A stretch of DNA of 64,000 nt from Deinococcus roseus (GCF_014646895.1 NZ_BMOD01000026.1:5018-69017), one strand, 5' to 3'. Numbered from the stretch's first letter, positions 38,243 to 46,908 are shown. A program made the numbers and translations. The notes: generated from the sequence alone by a model not told the origin.

Positions 38243-39187
38243 TCACTCCTTGAAGGTTTCCTGGGCCAGTTTGGCGATTCCGCCCAGCGCACCAATCACA
38301 TTGGAGGCCTCCAGGGGCATCATGATGATCTTGTGGTTGCCTGCAGAGGCCATTTTCTCCAGGGCCTCGGTGTAACGGGTGGCCACAAAGTAATTGATGG
38401 CCTGCACACCACCTTTGGCAATGGCATCGGAGACCAGATTGGTGGCACGGGCTTCTGCTTCTGCCTGGCGTTCGCGGGCTTCTGCGGCCAGGAAAGCGGC
38501 CTGTTTGCTGGCTTCGGCCTCCAGGATCTGGGCCTGTCTTTTGCCCTCGGCTTCCAGAATGGCAGCCTGTCTGGCCCCTTCAGCCCGCAGCACTGCAGAT
38601 TGTTTGGCACCTTCGGCTTCCAGCACCAGGGCACGCTTGTCGCGCTCGGCTTTCATCTGGCGACCCATGCTTTCCACCAGATCTGCAGGCGGGGTGATGT
38701 CCTTGATTTCAATGCGGGTGACTTTCACACCCCAGGGTTCGGTGGCTTCATCCACCACGGCCAGCAGTCGGGCGTTGATTTCATCGCGTTTGCTGAGCAG
38801 TTCGTCCAGGTCCAGCGAACCCATCACGGTGCGGATGTTGGTCTGGGTGAGGGCCATGATGGCGTTTTTGAGGCCGCTCACCTCGTAAGACGCCTTGGCG
38901 GCGTTCAGCACCTGATAGAACACCACCCCGTCCACTTTGACCAGGGCGTTGTCTTTGGTGATCACTTCCTGGCTGGGCACGTCCAGCACCTGTTCCATCA
39001 TGTTGACCCGGCGGCCCACCTGCTCCATCACAGGAACCAGCACGCTGAAGCCAGGCTCCAGGCTCTTGACGTATTTTCCGAACCGTTCCACGGTGTACTG
39101 GTACCCCTGCGGAACAATCACCACACCCCTCATCAGGATGATCACGGCCAGCACAACAATCACAATGGTAAAAATGGTGATTTCCAT
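38243..39187 (-). CDS. SPFH/band-7 (paraslipin/QmcA-like) protein
   Basis: 314 residues. An N-terminal membrane anchor (ITIFTIVIVVLAVIILM) is followed by the SPFH domain (VVIVPQGYQYTVERFGKYVKSLEPGFSVLVPVMEQV, about 20-190) and an Ala/Glu-rich coiled coil with repeating AEGxxQAAILEAEG units (about 200-260). The family forms oligomeric scaffolds in the membrane and usually lies next to nfeD, as here. GGAGGC just upstream is the ribosome site. Confidence 0.94.
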   Translation of the reverse strand: MEITIFTIVIVVLAVIILMRGVVIVPQGYQYTVERFGKYVKSLEPGFSVLVPVMEQVGRRVNMMEQVLDVPSQEVITKDNALVKVDGVVFYQVLNAAKASYEVSGLKNAIMALTQTNIRTVMGSLDLDELLSKRDEINARLLAVVDEATEPWGVKVTRIEIKDITPPADLVESMGRQMKAERDKRALVLEAEGAKQSAVLRAEGARQAAILEAEGKRQAQILEAEASKQAAFLAAEARERQAEAEARATNLVSDAIAKGGVQAINYFVATRYTEALEKMASAGNHKIIMMPLEASNVIGALGGIAKLAQETFKE

Positions 39188-39440
39188 CTTGCCTCCTGGA
39201 ATTGTCCATGTGGATTTGCTTGATCCTGGACAGCCCTGATGTGATTATGCGCTTTTTGACAGGGGGTTTTGACTTTGCTGTCACTGCAGCCCTCACAATG
39301 GTTCAGGTGTCCATACAGGAAAAACCCTACAGACACTGCATAAGGAATTTGTGAGACTGGACGTGTTTGAATCAAGTTGAGTTCCAGACAGCCGATGTGC
39401 TGCCAGATGCGTTTCAGGTTCCATTCTCCAGGAGACATCC
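39188..39440. other. divergent promoter region
   Basis: It contains TTGACA (about 39256) and TTGACT strings but no clear matching -10, hairpin or ORF. Confidence 0.35.
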
Positions 39441-39941
39441 ATGCCAGATTCCTACATGCTCACCTTGAATGGTCAGGTGGCCCTGACCGCCGTTGCAGAC
39501 AAGAAAATCAAGAACCTGCTGCACACCCCCAGCATTCAGGCCTTCAACCTGGGCGAGGGGGCAGTGATGCTGGTGCAACTGGGCCTCACCAATGAAAGCG
39601 GAACCCGACTGGACATGGTGAACGTGCCTTCACAGGTGATCCCTCCGATGCAAAGTGCCGCCATTTATGACTTTGAAAGACACACCCAGCTGGAGCGGGA
39701 CGATGCAGATTTCGAGGACCTGGTGACCACCATCGAAAAAGCCCGGGAGAGCCACATTCTGGTGGCAAAATTTGCCACCCCTCAGGGCATGGTGGATTTG
39801 CAGCTTCCCTTGCAGATCCAGTTCACCCCCAATGGTTTTGTGCTGAATGTTCGCTTGCTTCCCACCCCCAAACCCATCAAGGCCACTCCAGCTGCAACCC
39901 CAGCTGCAAATTCAGAATCCGCAGCCCTCAAACAACCCTGA
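39441..39941 (+). CDS. hypothetical protein, 166 aa
   Basis: No family recognised. The body reads as a beta-rich domain (YMLTLNGQVALTAV, GAVMLVQLGLTNESGTRLDMVNVPSQVIPPMQSAAIYDF, PLQIQFTPNGFVLNVRLLPTP) followed by a Pro/Ala-rich tail (PKPIKATPAATPAANS). No signal peptide. CCAGGAGAC precedes the ATG and a terminator follows, so it is a single gene. Confidence 0.75.
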   Translation: MPDSYMLTLNGQVALTAVADKKIKNLLHTPSIQAFNLGEGAVMLVQLGLTNESGTRLDMVNVPSQVIPPMQSAAIYDFERHTQLERDDADFEDLVTTIEKARESHILVAKFATPQGMVDLQLPLQIQFTPNGFVLNVRLLPTPKPIKATPAATPAANSESAALKQP

Positions 39942-39973
39942 ACGTTCAGGGTTTCAGAAAGCCAAAACAGAAG

Positions 39974-39999
39974 AGGCTGGCCTGAACGCCAGCCTTATT
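39974..39999 (+). terminator. terminator of the 166-aa gene
   Basis: AGGCTGGC / GCCAGCCT stem, loop CTGAAC, then TATTC. Confidence 0.7.
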
Positions 40000-40035
40000 C
40001 CTATGGGGTGTGGATGTGTAAACGTTGGGGTAAGG

Positions 40036-40200
40036 TCATTCACCACGCAATGCACGCTGGTGGTGTTTGGGGAAGCGCAGGGCCACAATCAGCAGCAGGG
40101 CCAGCAAAGCACCCAGCAGGGCACCTGACAGCACCGCCAGCACGGTGGGTTTGAGGATCCAGGCCAGCAAAACACCCACGGCTGCCCCTCCAGGCAACAT
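40036..40200 (-). CDS. two-TM small membrane protein, 54 aa
   Basis: From ATG 40200, behind AGAGGAGA: MLPGGAAVGVLLAWIL, then VLAVLSGALLGALLALLLIVAL and a basic tail (RFPKHHQRALRGE). It forms two short glycine/alanine-rich TM helices. The frame is open further upstream to 40284 but no better ribosome site exists. Function unknown. Confidence 0.65.
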   Translation of the reverse strand: MLPGGAAVGVLLAWILKPTVLAVLSGALLGALLALLLIVALRFPKHHQRALRGE

Positions 40201-40839
40201 GGAAAATCTCCTCTGCACACTGATCCAGGTGCGCCTGAGGGCCTCTTTGAGGGGAGATGAAGAATCCAGCAAACCTGCCTCCAATCAAAGACATTTTAGC
40301 AAAAAAACGGTCAGCTGCAAATCAACAGCATTCCAGAATGGACATTGCGTTTTTTGCAGTCATGGGCACCTGAAAAACGACAAGGCCCTCTGAAACAGGT
40401 CAGAGGGCTTCATGGAATTAATCTTCGGCAATTCAGAGAAGTCTGATTGCGGCTGCACCCAGTTGACCATCATGGGCGTAGGAGATTCAGGATCACCCCC
40501 CTAGCGTCTGGAGCGCCACTTGTGGTGAGGTCTGGTGTGTCGCCAAAGCCAAAGCATCTGTTTGCGCATTGAGCCTCCCTGGGGGTCCTTGAATTGTGGG
40601 GTGGTCTGCAGGGCCAGTTTGAAATGGACCACCTGATGGCATTGTGGCACAGGCTTTCTCACAGAACTCTTGTCTGTCAGAAACCTGTTTTTGTTTTGGT
40701 GAAAAAAAGGCAGCCATGAAACCCTCAAAACAAATAGACCCGAGTGTCGCCCTCGGGTCAATTCGTCCCTGCTTCATAGGACTTGTTCTATTAAACACAT
40801 CCAGATCTGACGGATTTCTTTTCTGTGTAAGGACTTGCG
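40201..40839. other. 639-bp gap without a convincing gene
   Basis: It holds a hairpin GCCCTCTG/CAGAGGGC at about 40388-40411 (no T-tract on the plus strand) and a terminator near 40728-40763. Several open frames exist on both strands but none has a ribosome site with family-like sequence. Confidence 0.4.
40728..40763 (-). terminator. terminator downstream of the S24/S26-like gene
   Basis: On the minus strand GACCCGAG / CTCGGGTC with a 7-base loop, followed by TATTTGTTTTG; it lies about 80 bases after the stop of the gene at 40840. Confidence 0.65.
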
Positions 40840-41133
40840 TTACCTTTTCAGCACCCCATAAATGCGGTTTCTGGCAACCCAGCCATTGACATGTCCCTGG
40901 TTGTTGCTGATCTGGTAACGGTCTTTTGAAATGGCAGTGATCAGGTGCAAGCACACACTGCCTTTCACCTGCACATAAACAATGGTGCGTTCGGTCAGCA
41001 CATGCTGATCTGTGAGGGGGGTCAGGGTGACCTCCTCACCCGAATGGATCAGGGGAACCATGCTGCTGCCTCTGGGCTTGAAGGTGACCTCCTGACCGGA
41101 TTTCAATTTTTCAATGATGGGATTCATTCGCAT
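40840..41133 (-). CDS. small S24/S26-like protein, 97 aa
   Basis: Contains FKPRGSSMVPLIHSGEEVTLTPL, matching the GxSMxPxIxxGD block of LexA/signal-peptidase-like proteins, then VYVQVKGSVCLHLITAISKDRYQISNNQGHVNGWVARNRIYGVL. The second block (NNxGxxNGW) is typical of a conserved small family I know from many bacteria as hypothetical. A catalytic Lys at the usual place is not evident, so peptidase activity is doubtful. ATG 41133 or, two codons later, ATG 41127 may be the start. It lies next to a DnaA-box cluster. Confidence 0.75.
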   Translation of the reverse strand: MRMNPIIEKLKSGQEVTFKPRGSSMVPLIHSGEEVTLTPLTDQHVLTERTIVYVQVKGSVCLHLITAISKDRYQISNNQGHVNGWVARNRIYGVLKR

Positions 41134-41257
41134 GCTTCAGGGTAGACATGGGGGTGGGGCAGAACATCAGAAAAATGGCGGATGGCCAGCAAGCAAAAAA
41201 CCTTACACCGGGACCCCTGACAGAGCACTGCCTGGCGCACCTGCGGACCTGCTGGAG

Positions 41258-41290
41258 TTATCCCCAGGCTGTGGACAAGGGTGTGGATAA
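41258..41290. other. cluster of three DnaA-box-like sites
   Basis: TTATCCCCA (41258-41266), TGTGGACAA (41270-41278) and the perfect box TGTGGATAA (41282-41290) lie in 33 bases, followed by an AT-rich stretch (about 41291-41345). No dnaA or dnaN gene is near, so it may be a DnaA-titration or reactivation site, a promoter site or a secondary origin element. Confidence 0.5.
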
Positions 41291-41438
41291 CTTCTGTTTT
41301 GATCAGATAAGAAGGTAAAATTTTCATTTTTATCAGAATGTTTGAGCCAAGAAACTTCTGAACTTCCAGGGGTGACCTGCAGAGTGCATCCAGAAAAAGA
41401 AAAAATCCCAGACGGCTGTTCTGCTGTCTGAGACGAAT

Positions 41439-41515
<77 letters not shown>

Positions 41516-41529
41516 GTGCTTAAGAAGAT

Positions 41530-41549
41530 TCGCGCCGTTTCCGGCGCGA
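41530..41549. repeat. GC-rich inverted repeat between tRNA-Arg and tRNA-Gly
   Basis: TCGCGCC / GGCGCGA with a 6-base loop, in the spacer of the minus-strand tRNA cluster. The T-tract lies on the plus side, so it is more likely a processing or structural hairpin than a terminator. Confidence 0.5.
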
Positions 41550-41557
41550 TTTCTTTT

Positions 41558-41633
<76 letters not shown>

Positions 41634-41675
41634 TCCTGAGCGCAAGGCAACTTTTGCCGACTCACGCTCTTTCGT

Positions 41676-41752
<77 letters not shown>

Positions 41753-41891
41753 AGGCGCATTAGGGATTCTATATCAAGAAGCAGCACAGGTCAAGGGTTT
41801 TGGGATAAGAAAAATGGCCTAAAAGCACGGAAAGATCGCAAAAAGGGTGGGAGACATAAGGATGCAGAACACTGATCGAGAGAAAACAAGA

Positions 41892-41916
41892 GGGCGCAGC
41901 ACGCTGCGCCCCTACA
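41892..41916. repeat. GTAGGGGCG palindromic repeat, copy 3 (inverted)
   Basis: Reverse complement reads TGTAGGGGCGCAGC-GT-GCTGCGCCC, matching copy 2 at 36494. Confidence 0.8.
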
Positions 41917-41929
41917 TCAGTTGGGGTTT

Positions 41930-44368
41930 TTACTGTTCCCGGATGCCCAGTCCAGCGTTCTTGAGGCTCTGGATCAGGCTTTGCAGGTCTGCATTGACTT
42001 CGGTGTCCTGCAGGGTGCGGCTTCCCCGGTAGGTCAGGCGCACGGCAATGCTGCGTTGACCTTCAGGAATGGGCGCTCCAGCGTACACATCGAAGACCTC
42101 CGCTTTTTCCAGCAGCTTGCCTCCGTGCGCGTGGATCAGGTCCTCGATCTCGCCATAGCTCACCGTCTTGGAAGCAATGATGGCCAGATCGCGCAGGGCA
42201 GCAGGGTTGCGGTTCACATCGCTGAAGGACCATTCCCGCTCGGGGAGGGGAAGCTGGATGTCCAGCAGGTACAGGTCGGCTTTGAGGCCCAGGTTGAAGG
42301 CCACTGCAGGATGCACCTGCCCGATGTGCCCGATGCTTTGCCCGTTCCAGACCACTTCGCCAACAATGCCGGGGTGCAGGTATTCGGGGGCATTGTCCTT
42401 AACGGCTTTCAGGCGCACGTCTGCTCCCAGGGCATGACCGGCACTTTCCAGCAGGGCTTTGAAGGTGTAGAAGTCGCTGGCAATGCCTTTCTGCCAGTTT
42501 CCGGTGGCCAGAGGACCGCGCATCAGGGCACCCAGACGCTCGGTTTCGCCTTCTTTCGGGAAGATGTGACCCACCTCGAAGATCAGCAGTCGGGCCTCGT
42601 CCTTGTTGGTCTGCGCGACTTTCAGCAGGCTGGGGTACAGGGCGGTGCGCATGTGGGTGCGGTCCGAGGTCAGGGGGTTGCGGAGTTCCACCACAGGCTC
42701 AGGCGCTTTTGCTGCTCTGGCTTCTTCTGCGTTGGTGAAGGTGTAGGTCACCACCTCCTGGAAACCCAGTCCAGAGAACACCTGCTTCACTTCCCGGCGC
42801 AGGCGGCTTTCCCGGTCTGCCCCAATGTTGTCCTCATTCACCTGGATGCTGGGGAGGGTTTCGTTCAGCTTGTCGTAGCCATAAATGCGGGCAATTTCCT
42901 CGATGGCGTCTTCTGGAATCAGCATGTCGATGCGCCAGGAGGGTGGGGTGATGCGCAGGGTGTCCCCATCCACGGCCACTTTTGCCCCCAGTTTTTCCAG
43001 CACCTGCTGCATGGTCTGGATGTCGATGTCCAGTCCCAGCAGCCTTCTGGCGTAACCTGCGTCCAGCAGGATGTCCTGCACGGGCTGTCGGTGGTCCACG
43101 ATGGTGGCCCCATCATGCACGGTGGCTCCCGTGACAGACTGCAGCAGCTCAGCAATGCGGTTTGCAGCCCACAGGGGAAGGCTGGGGTCAACGCCCCGCT
43201 CGTAGCGGTACACGGCGTCGGTTTTCAGGCCCAGACGGGTGGAGGTGCGGCGCAGGCGCACGGGGTCGAAGTGGGCGGCTTCAATGACCACATCGGTGGT
43301 GTCTTCCTGCACGCGGCCCAGATGGCCTCCCATGATCCCGGCAATCCCAATGACCTGACCCTCGCCGTTGCGGATCACAGCGTCCTGACCTTCGATCAGC
43401 TCGTGGTCTGCATTGTCCAGGGCTTTGGCGCTTTCATTGCCAGCGTAGTTCACCACGATTTCTTTTCCAGGAAGGTCACGGGCATCATAGAAGGCGGTGG
43501 GCTGACCCAGTTCCAGCATCACGTAATTGCTGATGTCCACAATGGCGTTGATGGGGCGCATTCCAGCCAGCATCAGGCGTCGCTGCAGCCAGATGGGACT
43601 GGGGCCGTTCCGGGCACCACTGACCGTGCGGGCCACGAAGTGGTCACAGCCCAGACGGGGTTTGTTCTCGGGATCTTTGTGCAGGATGGTTTTTTCCTGG
43701 CTGATGGTCAGTTTGACTTCGCCTTCACCGCTGGCTTCCAGACCCTTGCTGGGCAGAACAAGCTCCAGGTTCAGGTAGGCAGCAAGGTCGCGGGCCACAC
43801 CCAGCACGCTGAGGGCATCGGCACGGTTGGGGGTGACCTCCACATCCAGCACCTCATCTGCAGCCCACAGGTCTTTCAGTTCCACGCCAGGACGGGCGGT
43901 GCCCATAGGCAAGAGCAAGAGACCGCTGGCCCCTTCACCGATGCCCAGCTCTTTTGCACTGGCGCACATGCCCCAGGAATCGATGCCCTGCATTTTGCGG
44001 ATGCCGTAGGTCACCTCACCCAGGGTGGTTCCAGGGGTCACCACGGCCACACCCACACCAGCACGGGCATTGGGGGCACCGGTCACGATGGTCTGGAATT
44101 CTTGATGTTCAATAGGTAATTTTTGATTGAAGGTGTAGCCTAAAGTGCGCTGCATAGAACTTCCCACATTCACGGTGAGTTTGTGCAGCTGGGTGCCTTC
44201 CACGGGTTCACAGGTCAGGACCTCGCCGTACACCACTCCGGCAGGAGGGGCAGACACATCTACAATTTCTTCCACGGGCAGGCCAAGCTGGGCCAGCAAA
44301 GGTTCAAGTTCATGGGCGGTGGGAACGGCGGGGAGCAGTTCTTTCAGCCAGCTGTAGGGGATTTTCAT
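41930..44368 (-). CDS. pheT: phenylalanine--tRNA ligase beta subunit
   Basis: 812 residues. N-terminal MKIPYSWLKELLPAVPTAHELEPLLAQLGLPVEEI, an EMAP-like tRNA-binding domain (about 40-155), B3/B4 editing region (about 210-390; GGHLGRVQEDTTDVVIEAAHFDPVRLRRTSTRLGLKTDAVYRYERGVDP), B5, and the C-terminal ferredoxin-like anticodon-binding domain (YPAALRDLAIIAS-like block to the end). With PheS it charges tRNA-Phe and proofreads mis-made Tyr-tRNA. It is separated from pheS by a polysaccharide deacetylase gene, but all three are in one direction with gaps of 1 and 23 bases, so they probably share one transcript controlled by the attenuator upstream of pheS. Confidence 0.97.
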   Translation of the reverse strand: MKIPYSWLKELLPAVPTAHELEPLLAQLGLPVEEIVDVSAPPAGVVYGEVLTCEPVEGTQLHKLTVNVGSSMQRTLGYTFNQKLPIEHQEFQTIVTGAPNARAGVGVAVVTPGTTLGEVTYGIRKMQGIDSWGMCASAKELGIGEGASGLLLLPMGTARPGVELKDLWAADEVLDVEVTPNRADALSVLGVARDLAAYLNLELVLPSKGLEASGEGEVKLTISQEKTILHKDPENKPRLGCDHFVARTVSGARNGPSPIWLQRRLMLAGMRPINAIVDISNYVMLELGQPTAFYDARDLPGKEIVVNYAGNESAKALDNADHELIEGQDAVIRNGEGQVIGIAGIMGGHLGRVQEDTTDVVIEAAHFDPVRLRRTSTRLGLKTDAVYRYERGVDPSLPLWAANRIAELLQSVTGATVHDGATIVDHRQPVQDILLDAGYARRLLGLDIDIQTMQQVLEKLGAKVAVDGDTLRITPPSWRIDMLIPEDAIEEIARIYGYDKLNETLPSIQVNEDNIGADRESRLRREVKQVFSGLGFQEVVTYTFTNAEEARAAKAPEPVVELRNPLTSDRTHMRTALYPSLLKVAQTNKDEARLLIFEVGHIFPKEGETERLGALMRGPLATGNWQKGIASDFYTFKALLESAGHALGADVRLKAVKDNAPEYLHPGIVGEVVWNGQSIGHIGQVHPAVAFNLGLKADLYLLDIQLPLPEREWSFSDVNRNPAALRDLAIIASKTVSYGEIEDLIHAHGGKLLEKAEVFDVYAGAPIPEGQRSIAVRLTYRGSRTLQDTEVNADLQSLIQSLKNAGLGIREQ

Positions 44369-44391
44369 GGTCAGAGCCTTTCAGGGCACGC

Positions 44392-45702
44392 TCACCAGAG
44401 CGCGGAGAATTTGAGTTTGACGGTGGTCTGGAAATCGCTGGAGAGCTTTAACTTGAAGCTGCCAAAGTAAGCACTTCCTCCAGCCAGCCATTTCTGCTGG
44501 TCGTAATCGAGGTTCAGGCGGTAAGGACGGCCTTCTTCCTGCACCAGGGGCAGGGCGTATTCCATGCCTGCTGCAAAGCCATCTTTGTTGCCGTAACTGC
44601 TCTTGACCCTCAGGTAGGGGAGGGGGATGAGTTCAGTCCCGAAGCCGTACTGGGCGGTCATGGGCTGGTAGTAGCCGTAAGCCTCACCGTAGTTCAGCAG
44701 GTTGGCACTGGCCCCCAGGATCACGCCACCGTTGCCATACCCCACCCCCAGAGAGATGGGCTCAAGGTGGTAAGCCACGCTCAGTTCGTTGTAACTGTGC
44801 CGTCCCCGTTCCAGATACACCTGGGCACTGAAGTCATTCTTGCGGTACTTCAGGGCATGCTGGCGCTGACCCCAGGAGAGGTCCAGATCGTATTCCATGT
44901 CGCCCAGCAGGGTGTAAGGAAATGGGTTGAGGCCAGAATCACGGGTGTCTGTAGGGACTCCCAGTTGCCAGTCTGCCAGGGGCAGGAGGCCAATCAGCAG
45001 GGTGTGGTCAATGCCCGAATGGGCCTTGAAATTCAGGAAATCCGAGTTGTCCCAGGGGCTGATGAACGGGCGGTGGAGGGCCATCGGGTCGGTGGTGTCT
45101 CCGTTCAGGCCCATCCACATGCCAAAACCACAGTCGTAGTGTTCTGCAGTGAGGTTGCGCACCCGTGCATCATGCACCCCGAAAGGGTAAGCCACACAGG
45201 GCGCTTCGGTTCCGAGGTGGTCCCGGATGGCCTGCTGGCTTTTCTCCAGTTCGGCCTGCAGTGCATAAGGAGGCAGGTCAATCAGGCGGGCATGGTTGGC
45301 GGTGTGGGAGTCAATTTCCCATCCGGCCTGCTGCATTTCCTTCAGTTCTTCCCAGGTGACAAAGCCCTCTGTCCCCACTTTTTCGGTGATCACAAAGAAG
45401 GTGGCAGGCACCCCCAGCTCTTTCAGGACTGGAAAAGCCTCCTCGTACACGTCCCGGTAGCCATCATCAAAGGTGATGACCACGCAGGTTTCATTGCAGT
45501 TCTGGGCTTTTGAAGCCACCTCGAAGGTGTGCCCGCTGTTTTTCAGGCGAACCACCTGATCCTTCAGGGACCCTGCGGCCACCCCCAGCGTCATGCCACT
45601 GGAGACCCCCACCCGATGGTACACCAGCACGAAACTGAACGCCTGTGCTGGAACACTTCCCAGAGCGAGCGAGACCAGCATTGTCATGACGGCTTTCTTC
45701 AA
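44392..45702 (-). CDS. secreted polysaccharide deacetylase fused to a predicted beta-barrel, inside the pheST operon
   Basis: 436 residues. The signal peptide runs from M1 to about A21 (ending PAQAF). The NodB-type domain (about 22-225) has VITFDDGYRDVYEEAFPVL (catalytic and metal Asp) and WEIDSHTANHARL (metal His pair), plus CVAYPFG. The C-terminal ~200 residues alternate polar and hydrophobic strands with Tyr/Trp ends (YDLDLSWGQRQHALKYRKNDFSAQVYLERG, LSVAYHLEPISLGVGYGNGGVILGASANLL) and finish in Trp, typical of an outer-membrane beta-barrel. It would deacetylate a cell-envelope glycan. It starts with TTG one base after the pheS stop, using GGGGAG inside pheS, so it is translationally coupled. 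Confidence 0.85.
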   Translation of the reverse strand: MKKAVMTMLVSLALGSVPAQAFSFVLVYHRVGVSSGMTLGVAAGSLKDQVVRLKNSGHTFEVASKAQNCNETCVVITFDDGYRDVYEEAFPVLKELGVPATFFVITEKVGTEGFVTWEELKEMQQAGWEIDSHTANHARLIDLPPYALQAELEKSQQAIRDHLGTEAPCVAYPFGVHDARVRNLTAEHYDCGFGMWMGLNGDTTDPMALHRPFISPWDNSDFLNFKAHSGIDHTLLIGLLPLADWQLGVPTDTRDSGLNPFPYTLLGDMEYDLDLSWGQRQHALKYRKNDFSAQVYLERGRHSYNELSVAYHLEPISLGVGYGNGGVILGASANLLNYGEAYGYYQPMTAQYGFGTELIPLPYLRVKSSYGNKDGFAAGMEYALPLVQEEGRPYRLNLDYDQQKWLAGGSAYFGSFKLKLSSDFQTTVKLKFSALW

Positions 45703-45703
45703 G

Positions 45704-46723
45704 TTACTGCAACTCCCCTTTGAACTGGGCCAGCACCCTCAAATCGTTGGCATAGAAGTAACGGATGTCGGGCATGCCATATTTCAGCATGGCAATGCGC
45801 TCTGGACCGAGGCCGAAAGCAAATCCAGTCTTGCCTTCGTAAATGCGGGGCAGGCCACGCTGTTCACGCAGGTCATCCACGGCTTTGAAGACGTTGGGAT
45901 GCACCATCCCGCAGCCCCCGAGTTCCAGCCATTTGCTTTCCCCTCTGGGGTTCTCCCACCACACAGCGAAATCTGCTCCGGGCTCCACGAAAGGATAGAA
46001 GCTGGGCTGGAAGCGGACCTTTGCTTTTGGACCAAAGAGGCCCCTGGCCAGTTCTGCGATGGTGCCTTTCAGGTCGGCCATGGAGATGTTGTCTCCCACC
46101 ACCAGACCTTCAAGCTGGTGGAACATGCTCTCGTGGGTGGCATCGGTGGCCTCGTAACGGTACACCTTGCCGGGAACCACAATTTTGAGGGGTGCAGTGT
46201 GTTCCAGCATGTAGCGGATCTGCATGGGACTGGTGTGGGTGCGCAGCAGGCGACCGTCTTTCAGCCAGAAGGTGTCCCACAGATCACGGGCAGGGTGGTA
46301 CCAGGGGATGTTGAGGTGCTGGAAGTTGTAAGCATCGTCTTCCACCTCGTTGCCTTCCACCACGTTGTAGCCCATGCGGGTGAAGATGTCCGACAAATCA
46401 TCCAGAATGCGGGTGATGACGTGCAGACCGCCAGCGGGCATGGACAGGGCAGGCAGCGTGATGTCAATGGCTTCGCTGGCCAGTTTGGCCTGCAGGGCAG
46501 CTTCTTTGAGGGCCACCTCACGCTCAGAAATCAGGCCATCGATTTCCTGCTTCAGGGCATTGATCTCCTGGCCTTTGACCTTGCGTTCCTCAGGGCTGAG
46601 GGCACCCAGGCTTTTGAGTTGCTTGGTGACTTCACCGTTTTTGCCCAGGTAATGGGTCTTCACGGTTTGCAGGGCCTCCAGGCTTCCTGCGGTTTCGATC
46701 TGTGCTCGGGCTTCTTGCAGCAT
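45704..46723 (-). CDS. pheS: phenylalanine--tRNA ligase alpha subunit
   Basis: 339 residues from ATG 46723 (AGAGGAG upstream; a longer frame to 46744 overlaps the attenuator tail). The N-terminal coiled coil (LSPEERKVKGQEINALKQEIDGLISEREVALKEAALQAKLASE) is followed by the class II catalytic domain: TRILDDLSDIFTRMGYNVVEGNEVEDDAYNFQHLNIPWYHPARD (motif 1), THTSPMQIRYMLEH and VYRYEATDATHESMFHQLEGLVVG (motif 2), and GFAFGLGPERIAMLKYGMPDIRYFYANDLRVL (motif 3). First structural gene of the operon. Confidence 0.97.
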   Translation of the reverse strand: MLQEARAQIETAGSLEALQTVKTHYLGKNGEVTKQLKSLGALSPEERKVKGQEINALKQEIDGLISEREVALKEAALQAKLASEAIDITLPALSMPAGGLHVITRILDDLSDIFTRMGYNVVEGNEVEDDAYNFQHLNIPWYHPARDLWDTFWLKDGRLLRTHTSPMQIRYMLEHTAPLKIVVPGKVYRYEATDATHESMFHQLEGLVVGDNISMADLKGTIAELARGLFGPKAKVRFQPSFYPFVEPGADFAVWWENPRGESKWLELGGCGMVHPNVFKAVDDLREQRGLPRIYEGKTGFAFGLGPERIAMLKYGMPDIRYFYANDLRVLAQFKGELQ

Positions 46724-46747
46724 TGGACTCCTCTGTCTCCTCACATG

Positions 46748-46780
46748 AAAAAACCGCTCGCACCATGAACATGCGAGCGG
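46748..46780 (-). terminator. pheS attenuator terminator
   Basis: On the minus strand CCGCTCGCA ... TGCGAGCGG followed by TTTTTT, between the leader peptide and pheS. Its left arm (46772-46780) can instead pair with GAGCGG at 46807-46812, the antiterminator. Confidence 0.8.
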
Positions 46781-46799
46781 CAGTAGCTTTGGGTTTGGG

Positions 46800-46874
46800 C
46801 TACAGACCGCTCAGATCAGCAAAAAACTGCGAAAGTCTTTGCCTGCCTTGAAGGTGTAGAGCGGTCAACATCAT
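46800..46874 (-). CDS. pheST leader peptide, 24 aa, with Phe-Phe
   Basis: A short ORF (MMLTALHLQGRQRLSQFFADL...) with two consecutive TTT Phe codons at residues 17-18. It overlaps complementary segments GACCGCTC (46859-46866) and GAGCGGTC (46805-46812), followed by the terminator hairpin whose arm competes for the second segment. This is the 1:2 / 2:3 / 3:4 layout of amino-acid attenuation. A promoter with a 17-bp spacer ends only 5-8 bases before the two ATGs, so translation may be leaderless. Confidence 0.72.
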   Translation of the reverse strand: MMLTALHLQGRQRLSQFFADLSGL

Positions 46875-46879
46875 GTTTC

Positions 46880-46908
46880 ACTCTAGGGGGTCAGCAGGGC
46901 AGAGTCAA
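46880..46908 (-). promoter_or_regulatory. promoter of the pheS-deacetylase-pheT operon
   Basis: On the minus strand TTGACT, 17 bases, TAGAGT, directly before the leader peptide. Confidence 0.75.

Noticed and set aside
40493..40954. Open frames in the 40.2-40.8 kb gap
   Set aside because: No ribosome site or family-like sequence; they overlap the S24/S26-like gene end.
41530..41549. Terminator between tRNA-Arg and tRNA-Gly
   Set aside because: The T-tract is on the non-transcribed side for the minus-strand tRNA cluster, so I list it only as an inverted repeat.
46748..46880. T-box riboswitch for pheS
   Set aside because: No T-box consensus (TGGNACCGCG) or specifier stem was found; the leader-peptide attenuator explains the structure.
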